Shown in pieces: positions 30,441-37,930 of a stretch of 50,983 nt of DNA. Location: positions 1-50,983 of the forward strand of contig JANRJF010000146.1 of assembly GCA_033764095.1 (NCBI GenBank), written 5' to 3'. The first letter of the stretch is position 1; each line of letters begins with the position of its first letter. A program made the translations under genes and the position numbers. The stretch comes from JBDTMT01 sp033764095 (GTDB lineage: Bacteria > Desulfobacterota > Binatia > HRBIN30 > CADEER01). The notes under the pieces are model-generated. The model had not been told where the DNA came from. It was given only the letters and a program-made list of their open reading frames with translations, and did no database searches.

Positions 30441-33400
30441 TCAGCCCCGCGCCCGCCACCTCCAGGCGCGCGGCAGCCAAAGCAACAGCGCGAGCAGCAG
30501 CGGCCACGCCGCGCGCGACGGCGCCGCGTCGAGCTCGCAGCCACCCGACGATCCTGCTGGCAGGTTGGGATTGGTGCCGCTGTTCCCCTCGACGGTGATC
30601 ACCCCGTCGACCGCGTCGACCGGCACCGAGTTGCCGCTCGGGTCCGATACGCCCTGGCCGTAGAGATCAACCACATAGTCACCGGCCTCGAGCTGCTCGC
30701 CGAGCGCGACCCGACAGGTGAAGAGAATTGCGCCGTCGGCGATCGGATCGACGTTGTCGAGCGCCAGCACCAGCGCGCGCATTCGGTTGCACTCCGGTTC
30801 GTCCGGACAGTCGTATGCGAGGAAGGCGAAGACGGTGCCGTTCTTGTTGATGGCGGGGTCGACCGTGCAGTCCGGTGCGCCGCTTGCCGACTCCAGCGGT
30901 ATGACGCCATCGGGAAAATCGAGGTCCAACTGCACGCCGGCAATCGGCTCGCCCAGCGCGCGCAGGCGCACGGCGACGTCGATCTCCTGGCCGGCGACTC
31001 CCCGGCTGGGCAGCACGTCGAGGCGCGTACAGCCGACCTCGTCGTCGTCACACGGGAACGGCGTCGGCACAGTCGTCGGGCGGGTGGGTGTCGGCGTCGG
31101 GACACAGACGCGTGCCTCGACCGCGGGCAGAGCCGACAGCGGCATCGACCAGAGCTCGGGACCGGTGGCACCGTCCTCGGCGGAGAGGAAGACGGTGCGA
31201 CCGACGCGGACCAGCAGCGGCCGATCGCCGCCGCGGAAGCGCTGCAGCGCGCGCTCGCCGTCGGCGTTGCCGTCGCTGCTGGTCAGCTGCCAGTCCTTGT
31301 CGTCCTGCTCGACCAGCAGCAGGCGATCGTCGATGTTCCACAACCTCGCGTACGCGTCGGTGAGCGAGTCGAGCGAGCCGCAGCCGACGCGGCGCAGCGT
31401 GGTGCCGTCGAGGTAGAAGAGATGACCGTCCGCGGCGGCGAGATCGCGGCCGCGCTCGATGCGTTCCGCGGCGACCGCAGCCGTCCCAGTCGGCGTGCCG
31501 TCGCTCTCCCAGAGCATCCAGCGCTGTGGTGGATAGCCGGGGATGATGAAGTGCAGCCGACCGTCGCGCAGCACCGCCGCGTCGGGGGCGCCGGGCAGCG
31601 TCGCGAGGCGGATGGTGCCCGCCGCGCTGCCGTCGGTGCGCCACAGCGCGGTCTCCTCTCCCGGCGGCGGCGTCGAGGTGAGGAAGTACGCGACGCGATC
31701 GTTGGAGGCGAGGAACGAGAGGTTGCCGGACCAGTACCCCTGCGCACCGGGAATGGTGTCTTCCACCAACGCAGTGCCGCCTGCGGTGCCGTCGCTGCGC
31801 CACAGCTCGGGGCCGTGTACGCCGTCGTCAGCGGCGAACAGCAGCGTACGCCCGAGCAGCGCGGTGGGCTGGTTACTCTGCAGCACGAAGGAGCCCTCCG
31901 GACCCGGCCGGATGTCGGCGAGCTGCCGCGTGCCGGTAGGTGTGCCGTCGCTGTGCCAAAGCTCGCCGCCGCTCTCTGCGTCGCTGGCGCGGAAGAAGAC
32001 GCCGCCGCGCCCATCGGCGGTCAACGTATGGATCGTGTCGAGTTGGGTGGCGGTGTCTGGAGCGAGGACGAGCGTCACCACGTTCAGGTCGGTGCGCCAT
32101 AGCGCACGGCCGGATGTCGCATCGTCGGCGAGGAAGTACAGGAAGCGGCCCGAAGCGGTAAGGTCGCTGGGCTCCGAGCCGAGCGAGCCCGGCCTCAGAT
32201 CCGCGACCTGACGGGTGCCCGCGGCGGTGCCGTCGCTGCGCCACAGCTCGCGGCCGTGCGCACCGTCATCGGCGGTGAAGGCCAGCTGATCACCGAAACC
32301 GGTCAGCGCTCGCGGCGCCAGACCGACCGCGCCGCGGAAGATGTCGGCGACGCGACGCGTGCCGGCGCTGCTGCCGTCGCTGGTCCAGGGCTCCCAGCCG
32401 GCGCCGTCCAGGCCGGCGAACACCAGGCCGCGTGCGGATACGGTGAGTTCGTACGTGTCGACGGCTGCAAAACGCGCCGTTCCGGCGGCGGTTCCATCGC
32501 TGCGAATCAGCTCCGGGCCGGGCTCGTGCCAGATGTTGATGAGCAACCGGTCGGCGATCGTCACCATGCCGCTGATGGCGGCCCAGTCGTCCGACAACGC
32601 TGTGACGAGAACGGTTCCAGCGGCGCTGCCGTCGGTGGACCACAACTCTAGCGACTGACCGGACGGACGCACGGTGAAGTAGAGGCGGCCGTCCAACAAC
32701 GCGGTCCGGATGGTACTGCCGGCGAGGTCCGAGTCGTCGTCCGCAGGCTCGGTGCCGTCGGCTCCGCCGCTGTGCTGGCGGAAGTCCGTCAGACGGGTGG
32801 TGCCGTCAGCGGTGCCGTCGCTGCGCCACAGCTGCAAGCCGGAAACGCCGTCGTTGGCGAAGAAGAACAGCACGTCGCCGACGGCGGCGAAGTACGGCTC
32901 GTACCCCTCGGTGTAGTCGTTCAGGTGAATGCCCCAGGTGCTGCCGGGCGCGATGTCGCGCACCAACCGCGTCCCACCCGGCGTGCCGTCACTGCGCCAC
33001 AGCTCCGCGCCGGTGGCGGGATCCTCGGCGATGAAAAAGAGCTGTGCGCCGACGCCGATCAGCTGCGTGTCGGTGTTGCCCGAATCCCTAAAGCGCAGCT
33101 GCACCTGCACGAGCTGCGTCGGCGCCGTCTCGCCGTGCGCCAGCCGCCAGATGCCCTGCGGCGTGCCGGCGGCGAAATAGAGCGTGTCACCGATCACGGT
33201 CGGCGATGGTGCGATGTCGCTGAGCGGGAACACCGCGCGCTCCTGCACCGTGCCGGTGTCGCGATCGACCTCCAACAGCGTCAGGTCGTCGTTCGATTGA
33301 ACGAAAGCCAGCAACCGTCCGCCGGCGACCACCACGCTGCGGGCGGTGATGTCGGCGAGGCGGCGCGTGCCCTCGGCGGTGCCGTCGCTGCGCCAGACGC

Positions 33401-33761
33401 CGCGGCGCGCGCCGAAGTACAGCACGCCGTCGGCGACGGCGTGCGGAAACGAGCCCAACCCGTCCGGCTCACCGGGGTCGAGATCAGCGACCAGCGTCGT
33501 CCCCGCGGCGGTGCCGTCGCTGCGCCAGAGCTCGCGACCGTGCACGTCGTCGGTCGCCGAGAAGAGGACGACCTCACCCAAATCGGTGAAGCCCGATGGC
33601 CGCGACGAGGCGCGCGGGTCGACGCCGTCGACTTGGTCCAGCACCACCGTAGCCGGTCCACTTGCGCGGCCCGGTGCGACCGCTCCGGTCACCAGCAACA
33701 GACCCAATACTGCGACGTGCAAGCCGCGGCTGCACCGATACCACCCGACGCTCTCGAACAT
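30441..33761 (-). CDS. Secreted ELWxSDGT-repeat protein with cohesin-like domain and C-terminal sorting tail
   Basis: A 1106-residue protein with a signal peptide (about 1-34). Residues 45-880 hold about 13 units built on GRELWRSDGTAAGT (variants GAELWRSDGTPGGT, GPELWRSDGTAGGT), the ELWxxDGT repeat that probably makes a beta-propeller-like structure. A PTPTPTRPTTVPTP linker precedes a cohesin-like domain (about 910-1060; GQEIDVAVRLRALGEPIAGV, QLDLDFPDGVIPL). The end carries GSSGGCELD (Cys about 1075), a hydrophobic stretch and an Arg-rich tail, like MYXO-CTERM anchors handled by a rhomboid/CPBP-type sortase. It is probably surface-displayed. The partner of the cohesin could be a dockerin-type protein such as that at 1062-2588; this is inference. 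Confidence 0.85.
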   Translation of the reverse strand: MFESVGWYRCSRGLHVAVLGLLLVTGAVAPGRASGPATVVLDQVDGVDPRASSRPSGFTDLGEVVLFSATDDVHGRELWRSDGTAAGTTLVADLDPGEPDGLGSFPHAVADGVLYFGARRGVWRSDGTAEGTRRLADITARSVVVAGGRLLAFVQSNDDLTLLEVDRDTGTVQERAVFPLSDIAPSPTVIGDTLYFAAGTPQGIWRLAHGETAPTQLVQVQLRFRDSGNTDTQLIGVGAQLFFIAEDPATGAELWRSDGTPGGTRLVRDIAPGSTWGIHLNDYTEGYEPYFAAVGDVLFFFANDGVSGLQLWRSDGTADGTTRLTDFRQHSGGADGTEPADDDSDLAGSTIRTALLDGRLYFTVRPSGQSLELWSTDGSAAGTVLVTALSDDWAAISGMVTIADRLLINIWHEPGPELIRSDGTAAGTARFAAVDTYELTVSARGLVFAGLDGAGWEPWTSDGSSAGTRRVADIFRGAVGLAPRALTGFGDQLAFTADDGAHGRELWRSDGTAAGTRQVADLRPGSLGSEPSDLTASGRFLYFLADDATSGRALWRTDLNVVTLVLAPDTATQLDTIHTLTADGRGGVFFRASDAESGGELWHSDGTPTGTRQLADIRPGPEGSFVLQSNQPTALLGRTLLFAADDGVHGPELWRSDGTAGGTALVEDTIPGAQGYWSGNLSFLASNDRVAYFLTSTPPPGEETALWRTDGSAAGTIRLATLPGAPDAAVLRDGRLHFIIPGYPPQRWMLWESDGTPTGTAAVAAERIERGRDLAAADGHLFYLDGTTLRRVGCGSLDSLTDAYARLWNIDDRLLLVEQDDKDWQLTSSDGNADGERALQRFRGGDRPLLVRVGRTVFLSAEDGATGPELWSMPLSALPAVEARVCVPTPTPTRPTTVPTPFPCDDDEVGCTRLDVLPSRGVAGQEIDVAVRLRALGEPIAGVQLDLDFPDGVIPLESASGAPDCTVDPAINKNGTVFAFLAYDCPDEPECNRMRALVLALDNVDPIADGAILFTCRVALGEQLEAGDYVVDLYGQGVSDPSGNSVPVDAVDGVITVEGNSGTNPNLPAGSSGGCELDAAPSRAAWPLLLALLLWLPRAWRWRARG

Positions 33762-33932
33762 GTCCCTCCCCCGTTCGGATTCCGCCTAGAGCAATCCGCG
33801 TGCTGTATGACGCGCCTCCGTGACGAGAAGACAACCGCCCGTGTTCAGGCGTACGAATCATGGCGCGGGTGCGCGGCTCTGGCAGCCGCGCACGCCTTGC
33901 CGGTGCCCGGCGGCTCCACTACGGTCGCCCCC

Positions 33933-34262
33933 ATGGCGAGCAAGGAAGACCACTACGATCGCGCCGTCGACTGCATCGCCGAGGGCGACCACGAGGCCGC
34001 CGTCGCCGCCTACCGCGAGGCGCTGGCACTCGATCCCGACTACGCCGACGCGCTCGAGGGCCTGTCGATGGCGCTCGCCGACCTCGGCCGCTTCGACGAG
34101 GCGATCGCCGCCGCCGAGCGCGTCGTCGAGCTGGTGCCGGACGAGATCCTCTCCTACACCAACGTCTCGCGCATCTGTCAGAAAGCCGGCGACGTGCCGC
34201 AGGCCGAGGCCTGGGCGGCAAAGGCGCGCATGCTCGACTGGAAGCAGCAGCTGAAATCGTAA
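33933..34262 (+). CDS. Small tetratricopeptide-repeat protein
   Basis: A 109-residue protein from ATG 33933; the frame is open much further upstream, but that part is antisense to the ELW-repeat gene. Three TPR units fill it: AVDCIAEGDHEAAVAAYREA with LALDPDY, ADALEGLSMALADLGRFDEA with LVPDE, and LSYTNVSRICQKAGDVPQAE. It has no signal peptide and probably serves as a cytosolic protein-binding scaffold. It is divergent from the ELW gene, with 171 bp between, and converges with the GNAT gene. Confidence 0.85.
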   Translation: MASKEDHYDRAVDCIAEGDHEAAVAAYREALALDPDYADALEGLSMALADLGRFDEAIAAAERVVELVPDEILSYTNVSRICQKAGDVPQAEAWAAKARMLDWKQQLKS

Positions 34263-34272
34263 GCCGTCGGCC

Positions 34273-34289
34273 GTCAGCGGATAGCTGAC
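34273..34289. repeat. Small hairpin between convergent TPR and GNAT genes
   Basis: GTCAGC-GGATA-GCTGAC forms a 6-bp stem with a 5-nt loop in the 34-bp gap between the two gene ends. No T-run on either side. Confidence 0.35.
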
Positions 34290-34296
34290 AGCTCGG

Positions 34297-35304
34297 TCAG
34301 AACCGGTCGCTGATCCAGTAGCGACTGCCGCCGACCGGGACGAGCTCGGCGAAGAATCCGTCGCGCTGGACCACGTCGACCGAGACGCGCAGCTTGGCCG
34401 CCAGCTGCTCGGCATTGACGAGACGCCACATCGCCGATGGATCGTCGACGTGGCGCACCGGCACCGCGCGCGCCAGGAGAGCGCGTTCCAACTCGGTGTC
34501 GGGCACGATCTGCACCAGTGTGCCGGGGCATTCGCACCCGAGCGTCTGCTGGTGCGCGATCAGCCCGGCGAGCACATCGATCTCGCCGACAAGGGCGCCG
34601 TACTCGGTGATGACGTTCATGCCGTAGAGCTCGGTGGCGCGTGCGTAGGCGACCACCGTCGCGTCGCGCCGCACGATCAGGAAGCGCTCGCCGGGATTGC
34701 CGGCGTAGGCGAGCTGGCCCTGCCAGTAGGCGCGATCGCGCACCGTGGCGCCGATGATCGGCGCCGAGTGCGCGGCGTAGATCCCCCGCACCGCGTCGAG
34801 GTCGCGCTCGCGGACAAACGGCTCGCATCCCGGCGGTGGCGCGGCGTGGCGCGCGTCCTTGGCGAGGAAGGCGAGATGGCGCGGCGTGCTGCGCCAGCCG
34901 AGGCGGGCGTAGAAGTCGAGCTTCTCGGCGAACAGCAACGACGCGTCGAAGCCGTGCGTCGCCATCGCGCCGATCGCCTGCTCGAGCAGCGCCGAGGCGA
35001 CGCCGCCGGTGCGCGCCGTGGGGTCGGTGAAGACGTTGCCGAGCCCGGCGATCTCCAACACCGCGCCGTCCACCTGCACCTGCTTGCGAAACACCTGCAG
35101 GGTGCTGATCAGGCGGCCGTCGTGCTCGGCGACGAAGCACAGGTCGTCGCGGTAGGTGGGATCGTGGACGAGGTAGCGGGCGAAGAACGCGCGCGCCGTG
35201 GCGCGACCGGGCGTGCCGGGCGGATCGCCCCACCAGCCGGCGAGCAGGTCGAGCACCGCGTCGCGCTCGTGCGCGGCGATGGTGCGCAGAATCGGCGCGG
35301 TCAT
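34297..35304 (-). CDS. GNAT-family N-acetyltransferase
   Basis: A 335-residue protein with the start placed at ATG 35302-35304 (a longer frame begins at 35340). The N-terminal GNAT domain spans about 5-140: CFVAEHDGRLISTLQVFRKQ, AGLGNVFTDPTARTGGVASA (a Gly-rich acetyl-CoA loop in variant form) and FDASLLFAEKLDFYARLGWR. The second half is a weaker GNAT-like or partner domain (FLIVRRDATVVAYARATELY). Two-domain GNATs of this length include Eis-like enzymes. The acceptor is unknown. It converges with the TPR gene and is divergent from the DUF971 gene. Confidence 0.8.
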   Translation of the reverse strand: MTAPILRTIAAHERDAVLDLLAGWWGDPPGTPGRATARAFFARYLVHDPTYRDDLCFVAEHDGRLISTLQVFRKQVQVDGAVLEIAGLGNVFTDPTARTGGVASALLEQAIGAMATHGFDASLLFAEKLDFYARLGWRSTPRHLAFLAKDARHAAPPPGCEPFVRERDLDAVRGIYAAHSAPIIGATVRDRAYWQGQLAYAGNPGERFLIVRRDATVVAYARATELYGMNVITEYGALVGEIDVLAGLIAHQQTLGCECPGTLVQIVPDTELERALLARAVPVRHVDDPSAMWRLVNAEQLAAKLRVSVDVVQRDGFFAELVPVGGSRYWISDRF

Positions 35305-35369
35305 CGCCCGCCTTGTCGCCCGCGTCGCCCCGCCTTGCAAACCCGCCGGCGCTCGCCGAGAGTCCGCCC

Positions 35370-35708
35370 GTGCCCCGCCCGCCGCAACCGATCGAAGTGC
35401 GTCGCGATGCCGCCGCCAGCCGCCTGCACATCGACTGGAGCGACGGGCACCACAGCGAGTACCCGTTCGCCTACCTGCGCGGCTGGTGCCCGTGCGCCGG
35501 CTGTCAGGGGCACTCGGGTGACAAGCGCTACATCGACGGCGGCGACGACGATCTGCAGCGCATCAGCCCGGTGGGGCGCTACGCGCTCGCCTTCGTCTGG
35601 GGCGACGGTCACGAGACCGGCATCTACACCTACGTGTATCTGCGCCAGCTGTGTCCGTGCTGCGGTCCGAATGGTGCGGAGAAAACCGACCACCAAGACA
35701 CCACGTAG
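35370..35708 (+). CDS. DUF971 (gamma-butyrobetaine hydroxylase-like N-terminal domain) protein
   Basis: A 112-residue protein from GTG 35370; a TTG at 35313 would add 19 residues of low quality. It matches the stand-alone DUF971/GBBH-like_N family: RLHIDWSDGHHSEYPFAYLR, then GWCPCAGCQGH, ISPVGRYALAFVWGDGHETG and IYTYVYLRQLCPCC. The Cys clusters CPCAGC and CPCC probably bind metal. Such proteins are linked to iron-sulfur cluster handling in some bacteria, but the role is not settled. The last residues, EKTDHQDTT, are encoded inside the long palindrome at 35688-35745. Confidence 0.85.
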   Translation: MPRPPQPIEVRRDAAASRLHIDWSDGHHSEYPFAYLRGWCPCAGCQGHSGDKRYIDGGDDDLQRISPVGRYALAFVWGDGHETGIYTYVYLRQLCPCCGPNGAEKTDHQDTT

Positions 35709-35745
35709 ATCAGATCGATCTGATCTGCGTGGAGTCTTGGTGGTC
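35688..35745. repeat. 58-bp near-perfect palindrome between convergent DUF971 and leuD
   Basis: Two 29-nt arms meet without a loop at 35716/35717 with only two mismatched pairs. The centre AGATCAGATCGATCTGATCT is perfect, and the outer ends are GACCACCAAGAC and GTCTTGGTGGTC. It covers the DUF971 stop codon and ends 2 bp before the leuD stop. The outer sequence recalls CTTGGTGTCTTGGTGG-type intergenic repeats seen in many genomes. It may act as a bidirectional transcription end. Confidence 0.9.
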
Positions 35746-35747
35746 AA

Positions 35748-36368
35748 TCACGCCGAAAATCGCTTCACGTACGGCAGCCGACCCGCGGTCGCGCGGATGT
35801 CGGCAGCCGCGTCGAGCAGCACGCGGGTGGCGTCCCAGGTGCCGTCGAGGAACTGCTTGCGGATGCCGGCCGGCAGCGAGACCTTGACCGTCAGCGCGCC
35901 GTAGGTCGCGGTGAGCGCGTCGACGTCGACGACCAGGTCCTGCGACGGCTCGGCCTCGACCGCGGCCATCAACTGGCCGATCTCCACCTCGCCGGCGGTG
36001 ACGCACGGCATGCCGAGCGCGACGCAGTTGCCGAAGAAGATGTCGGCGAACGATTCGCCGACCAGCGCCTTGATGCCCCAGCGCAGCAACGCCTGCGGTG
36101 CGTGCTCGCGCGACGAACCGCAGCCGAAGTTCTTGTTGACCACCGCGACGCGCGTCCCCTTCGCCTGGAAGCGCGGGTCGTCCATGATGTGACCCTTCAG
36201 ATCGCCCTTGGCGTCGTAGCGCTCGTCGTAGAACGCCGCGGCGCCGAGGCCGTCGAAGGTCACCGCCTTGAGGTAGCGGGCGGGGATGATGCGGTCGGTG
36301 TCGATGTCGTTGCCGCGCAGCGGAATCGGCCGGCCGGCGACATGGGTGATCTTGACCAGCACGCTCAT
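35748..36368 (-). CDS. leuD: 3-isopropylmalate dehydratase small subunit
   Basis: A 206-residue protein whose ATG shares one base with the leuC stop (TGATG). It shows RGNDIDTDRIIPARYLKAVT, VVNKNFGCGSSREHAPQALL and FFGNCVALGMPCVT, all typical of the aconitase-swivel subunit LeuD. With LeuC it converts 2- to 3-isopropylmalate in leucine synthesis, in the cytosol. Translation is very likely coupled to leuC. No leuA or leuB lies in the window. Confidence 0.96.
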   Translation of the reverse strand: MSVLVKITHVAGRPIPLRGNDIDTDRIIPARYLKAVTFDGLGAAAFYDERYDAKGDLKGHIMDDPRFQAKGTRVAVVNKNFGCGSSREHAPQALLRWGIKALVGESFADIFFGNCVALGMPCVTAGEVEIGQLMAAVEAEPSQDLVVDVDALTATYGALTVKVSLPAGIRKQFLDGTWDATRVLLDAAADIRATAGRLPYVKRFSA

Positions 36369-37777
36369 CACGCCCTCCCGAGCAGGTCGCGCACGTCGGT
36401 GACGGCGCCCTCGATCGCCGCCGCGGCGACCATCGCCGGGCTCATCAGCAGCGTGCGGCCCGACGGGCTGCCCTGGCGGCCCTTGAAGTTGCGGTTGCTC
36501 GACGAGGCGCAGATCTGCCGCCCGCTCAGCTTGTCGGGGTTCATCGCCAGGCACATCGAGCAGCCCGGCAGACGCCACTCGAAGCCGGCGGCACGGAAGA
36601 CGTCCGGCAGCCCCTCGGCCTCGGCCTGGCGGGCGACGTCCTGCGAGCCCGGCACGACGATCGCCTTGACGCTCGCCTTCACCTTGCCGAGCTTGGCGAC
36701 GCGCGCCGCCTCGCGCAGATCGGAGATGCGCCCGTTGGTGCACGAGCCGATGAACGCCACGTCGATCTTCGTCCCGGCGATCGGCGCGCCCGGCGCCCAA
36801 TCCATGTAGGCGTACGCCTCCTCGACCACGTCGCGCTCGTCGACGGCGAACTCGCTGGTCGACGGGATGCGCTCGCCGACGCCGATCGCCTGGCCGGGGT
36901 TGATCCCCCAGGTTACCACCGGGGTGAGCTGCGTCGCATCGATCCTGGTGACCGCGTCGTAGTGCGCGCCGGCATCCGACGCCATGCCCTTCCACCACGC
37001 CACGGCGCGCTCGAAGTCGGCCCCCTGCGGCGCCTGGGCGCGGCCGCGCAGGTAGTCGAAGGTCGTCTGGTCCGGGTTGACGTAGCCGCAGCGTGCGCCC
37101 CCCTCGATGCTCATGTTGCAGACGGTCATGCGCTCTTCCATCGTCATGCGCTCGAACGTCGTGCCGGCGTACTCGTAGGCGTAGCCGACGCCGCCCTTCA
37201 CCCCGAGTGTGCGGATGATGTGCAGGATGACGTCCTTGGCGTACACGCCCGGCGGTAGCGCGCCGTTCACCTCGACGCGGCGGATCCTCGGCTTCTCGAT
37301 CGCCAGGCACTGCGAGGCGAGCACGTCGCGCACCTGGCTGGTGCCGATGCCGAACGCGATCGCCCCGAACGCGCCGTGCGTCGAGGTATGGCTGTCGCCG
37401 CAGGCGATGGTGAGCCCGGGCTGGGTGATGCCCATTTCCGGACCGATCACGTGCACGATCCCCTGGTGCCCGGTGGCGCGGTCGTAGAGCGTGATGCCGA
37501 ACTCGCGGCAGTTGCGCTCGATCTCCGACATCATCGTCTCGGCCTGTTCGTCGTCGAACGGTCGGGCGGCGGTATGGGTCGGAATGATGTGGTCGACGGT
37601 GGCGACGGTGCGATCGGGGAAGAGCACCGGCAGGCCGAGCTCGCGCAGCATCTGGAAAGCCTGCGGGCTGGTGACCTCGTGCACCAGATGGAGGCCGATG
37701 AACAGTTGGGTCTGCCCGCTCGGCAGCTCCTTCACCGTGTGTGCCTCCCACACTTTATCGAGCAGCGTCTTGGCCAT
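36368..37777 (-). CDS. leuC: 3-isopropylmalate dehydratase large subunit
   Basis: A 469-residue aconitase-family protein from ATG 37777. Family motifs include KTLLDKVWEAHTVKELPSGQ, VIGPEMGITQPGLTIACGDS HTSTHGAFGA and VCNMSIEGGARCGYVNPDQT. The 4Fe-4S cysteines lie in FIGSCTNGRISDLREAA and LPGCSMCLAMNPDKL. The ending FKGRQGSPSGRTLLMSPAMV is complete. It forms the cluster-bearing half of isopropylmalate isomerase. The 153-bp region upstream, between it and the RND gene, holds hairpins and short direct repeats; the leuC promoter must be there. Confidence 0.97.
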   Translation of the reverse strand: MAKTLLDKVWEAHTVKELPSGQTQLFIGLHLVHEVTSPQAFQMLRELGLPVLFPDRTVATVDHIIPTHTAARPFDDEQAETMMSEIERNCREFGITLYDRATGHQGIVHVIGPEMGITQPGLTIACGDSHTSTHGAFGAIAFGIGTSQVRDVLASQCLAIEKPRIRRVEVNGALPPGVYAKDVILHIIRTLGVKGGVGYAYEYAGTTFERMTMEERMTVCNMSIEGGARCGYVNPDQTTFDYLRGRAQAPQGADFERAVAWWKGMASDAGAHYDAVTRIDATQLTPVVTWGINPGQAIGVGERIPSTSEFAVDERDVVEEAYAYMDWAPGAPIAGTKIDVAFIGSCTNGRISDLREAARVAKLGKVKASVKAIVVPGSQDVARQAEAEGLPDVFRAAGFEWRLPGCSMCLAMNPDKLSGRQICASSSNRNFKGRQGSPSGRTLLMSPAMVAAAAIEGAVTDVRDLLGRA

Positions 37778-37844
37778 CGGCGATCCTCCCGGGAACGAGA
37801 GAATGTAGCGTTGTTACCCGCCTGGCGCGACACCCCCTGCGGAG

Positions 37845-37896
37845 CCTATCGCCTATCGCCGGAGGCTCGCTCTGTCTTCCGGCGATAAGCGATCGG
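37845..37896. repeat. Inverted repeat upstream of leuC
   Basis: CCTATCGCCTATCGCCGGA (37845-37863) pairs with 37878-37896 with two mismatches across a 14-nt loop. It is followed by a doubled GGCCATA unit (37895-37910). The sequence style, tandem CCTATCG/GGCCATAG words, is that of a dispersed intergenic repeat rather than a regulatory site of leuC. Confidence 0.6.
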
Positions 37897-37911
37897 CCAT
37901 AGGCCATAGGC

Positions 37912-37930
37912 GCGGCGCCGCAGGCGCCGC
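37912..37930 (-). terminator. Hairpin directly after the RND-CNB gene
   Basis: GCGGCGCC (37912-37919) and GGCGCCGC (37923-37930) form a perfect 8-bp stem with a 3-nt loop, touching the stop codon of the minus-strand RND gene at 37931. There is no T-run, so termination would need help. Confidence 0.35.

Noticed and set aside
35709..35747. Intrinsic terminator at the DUF971/leuD junction
   Set aside because: The 58-bp palindrome is real, but no T-run follows on either strand, so it was recorded as a repeat rather than a proven terminator.
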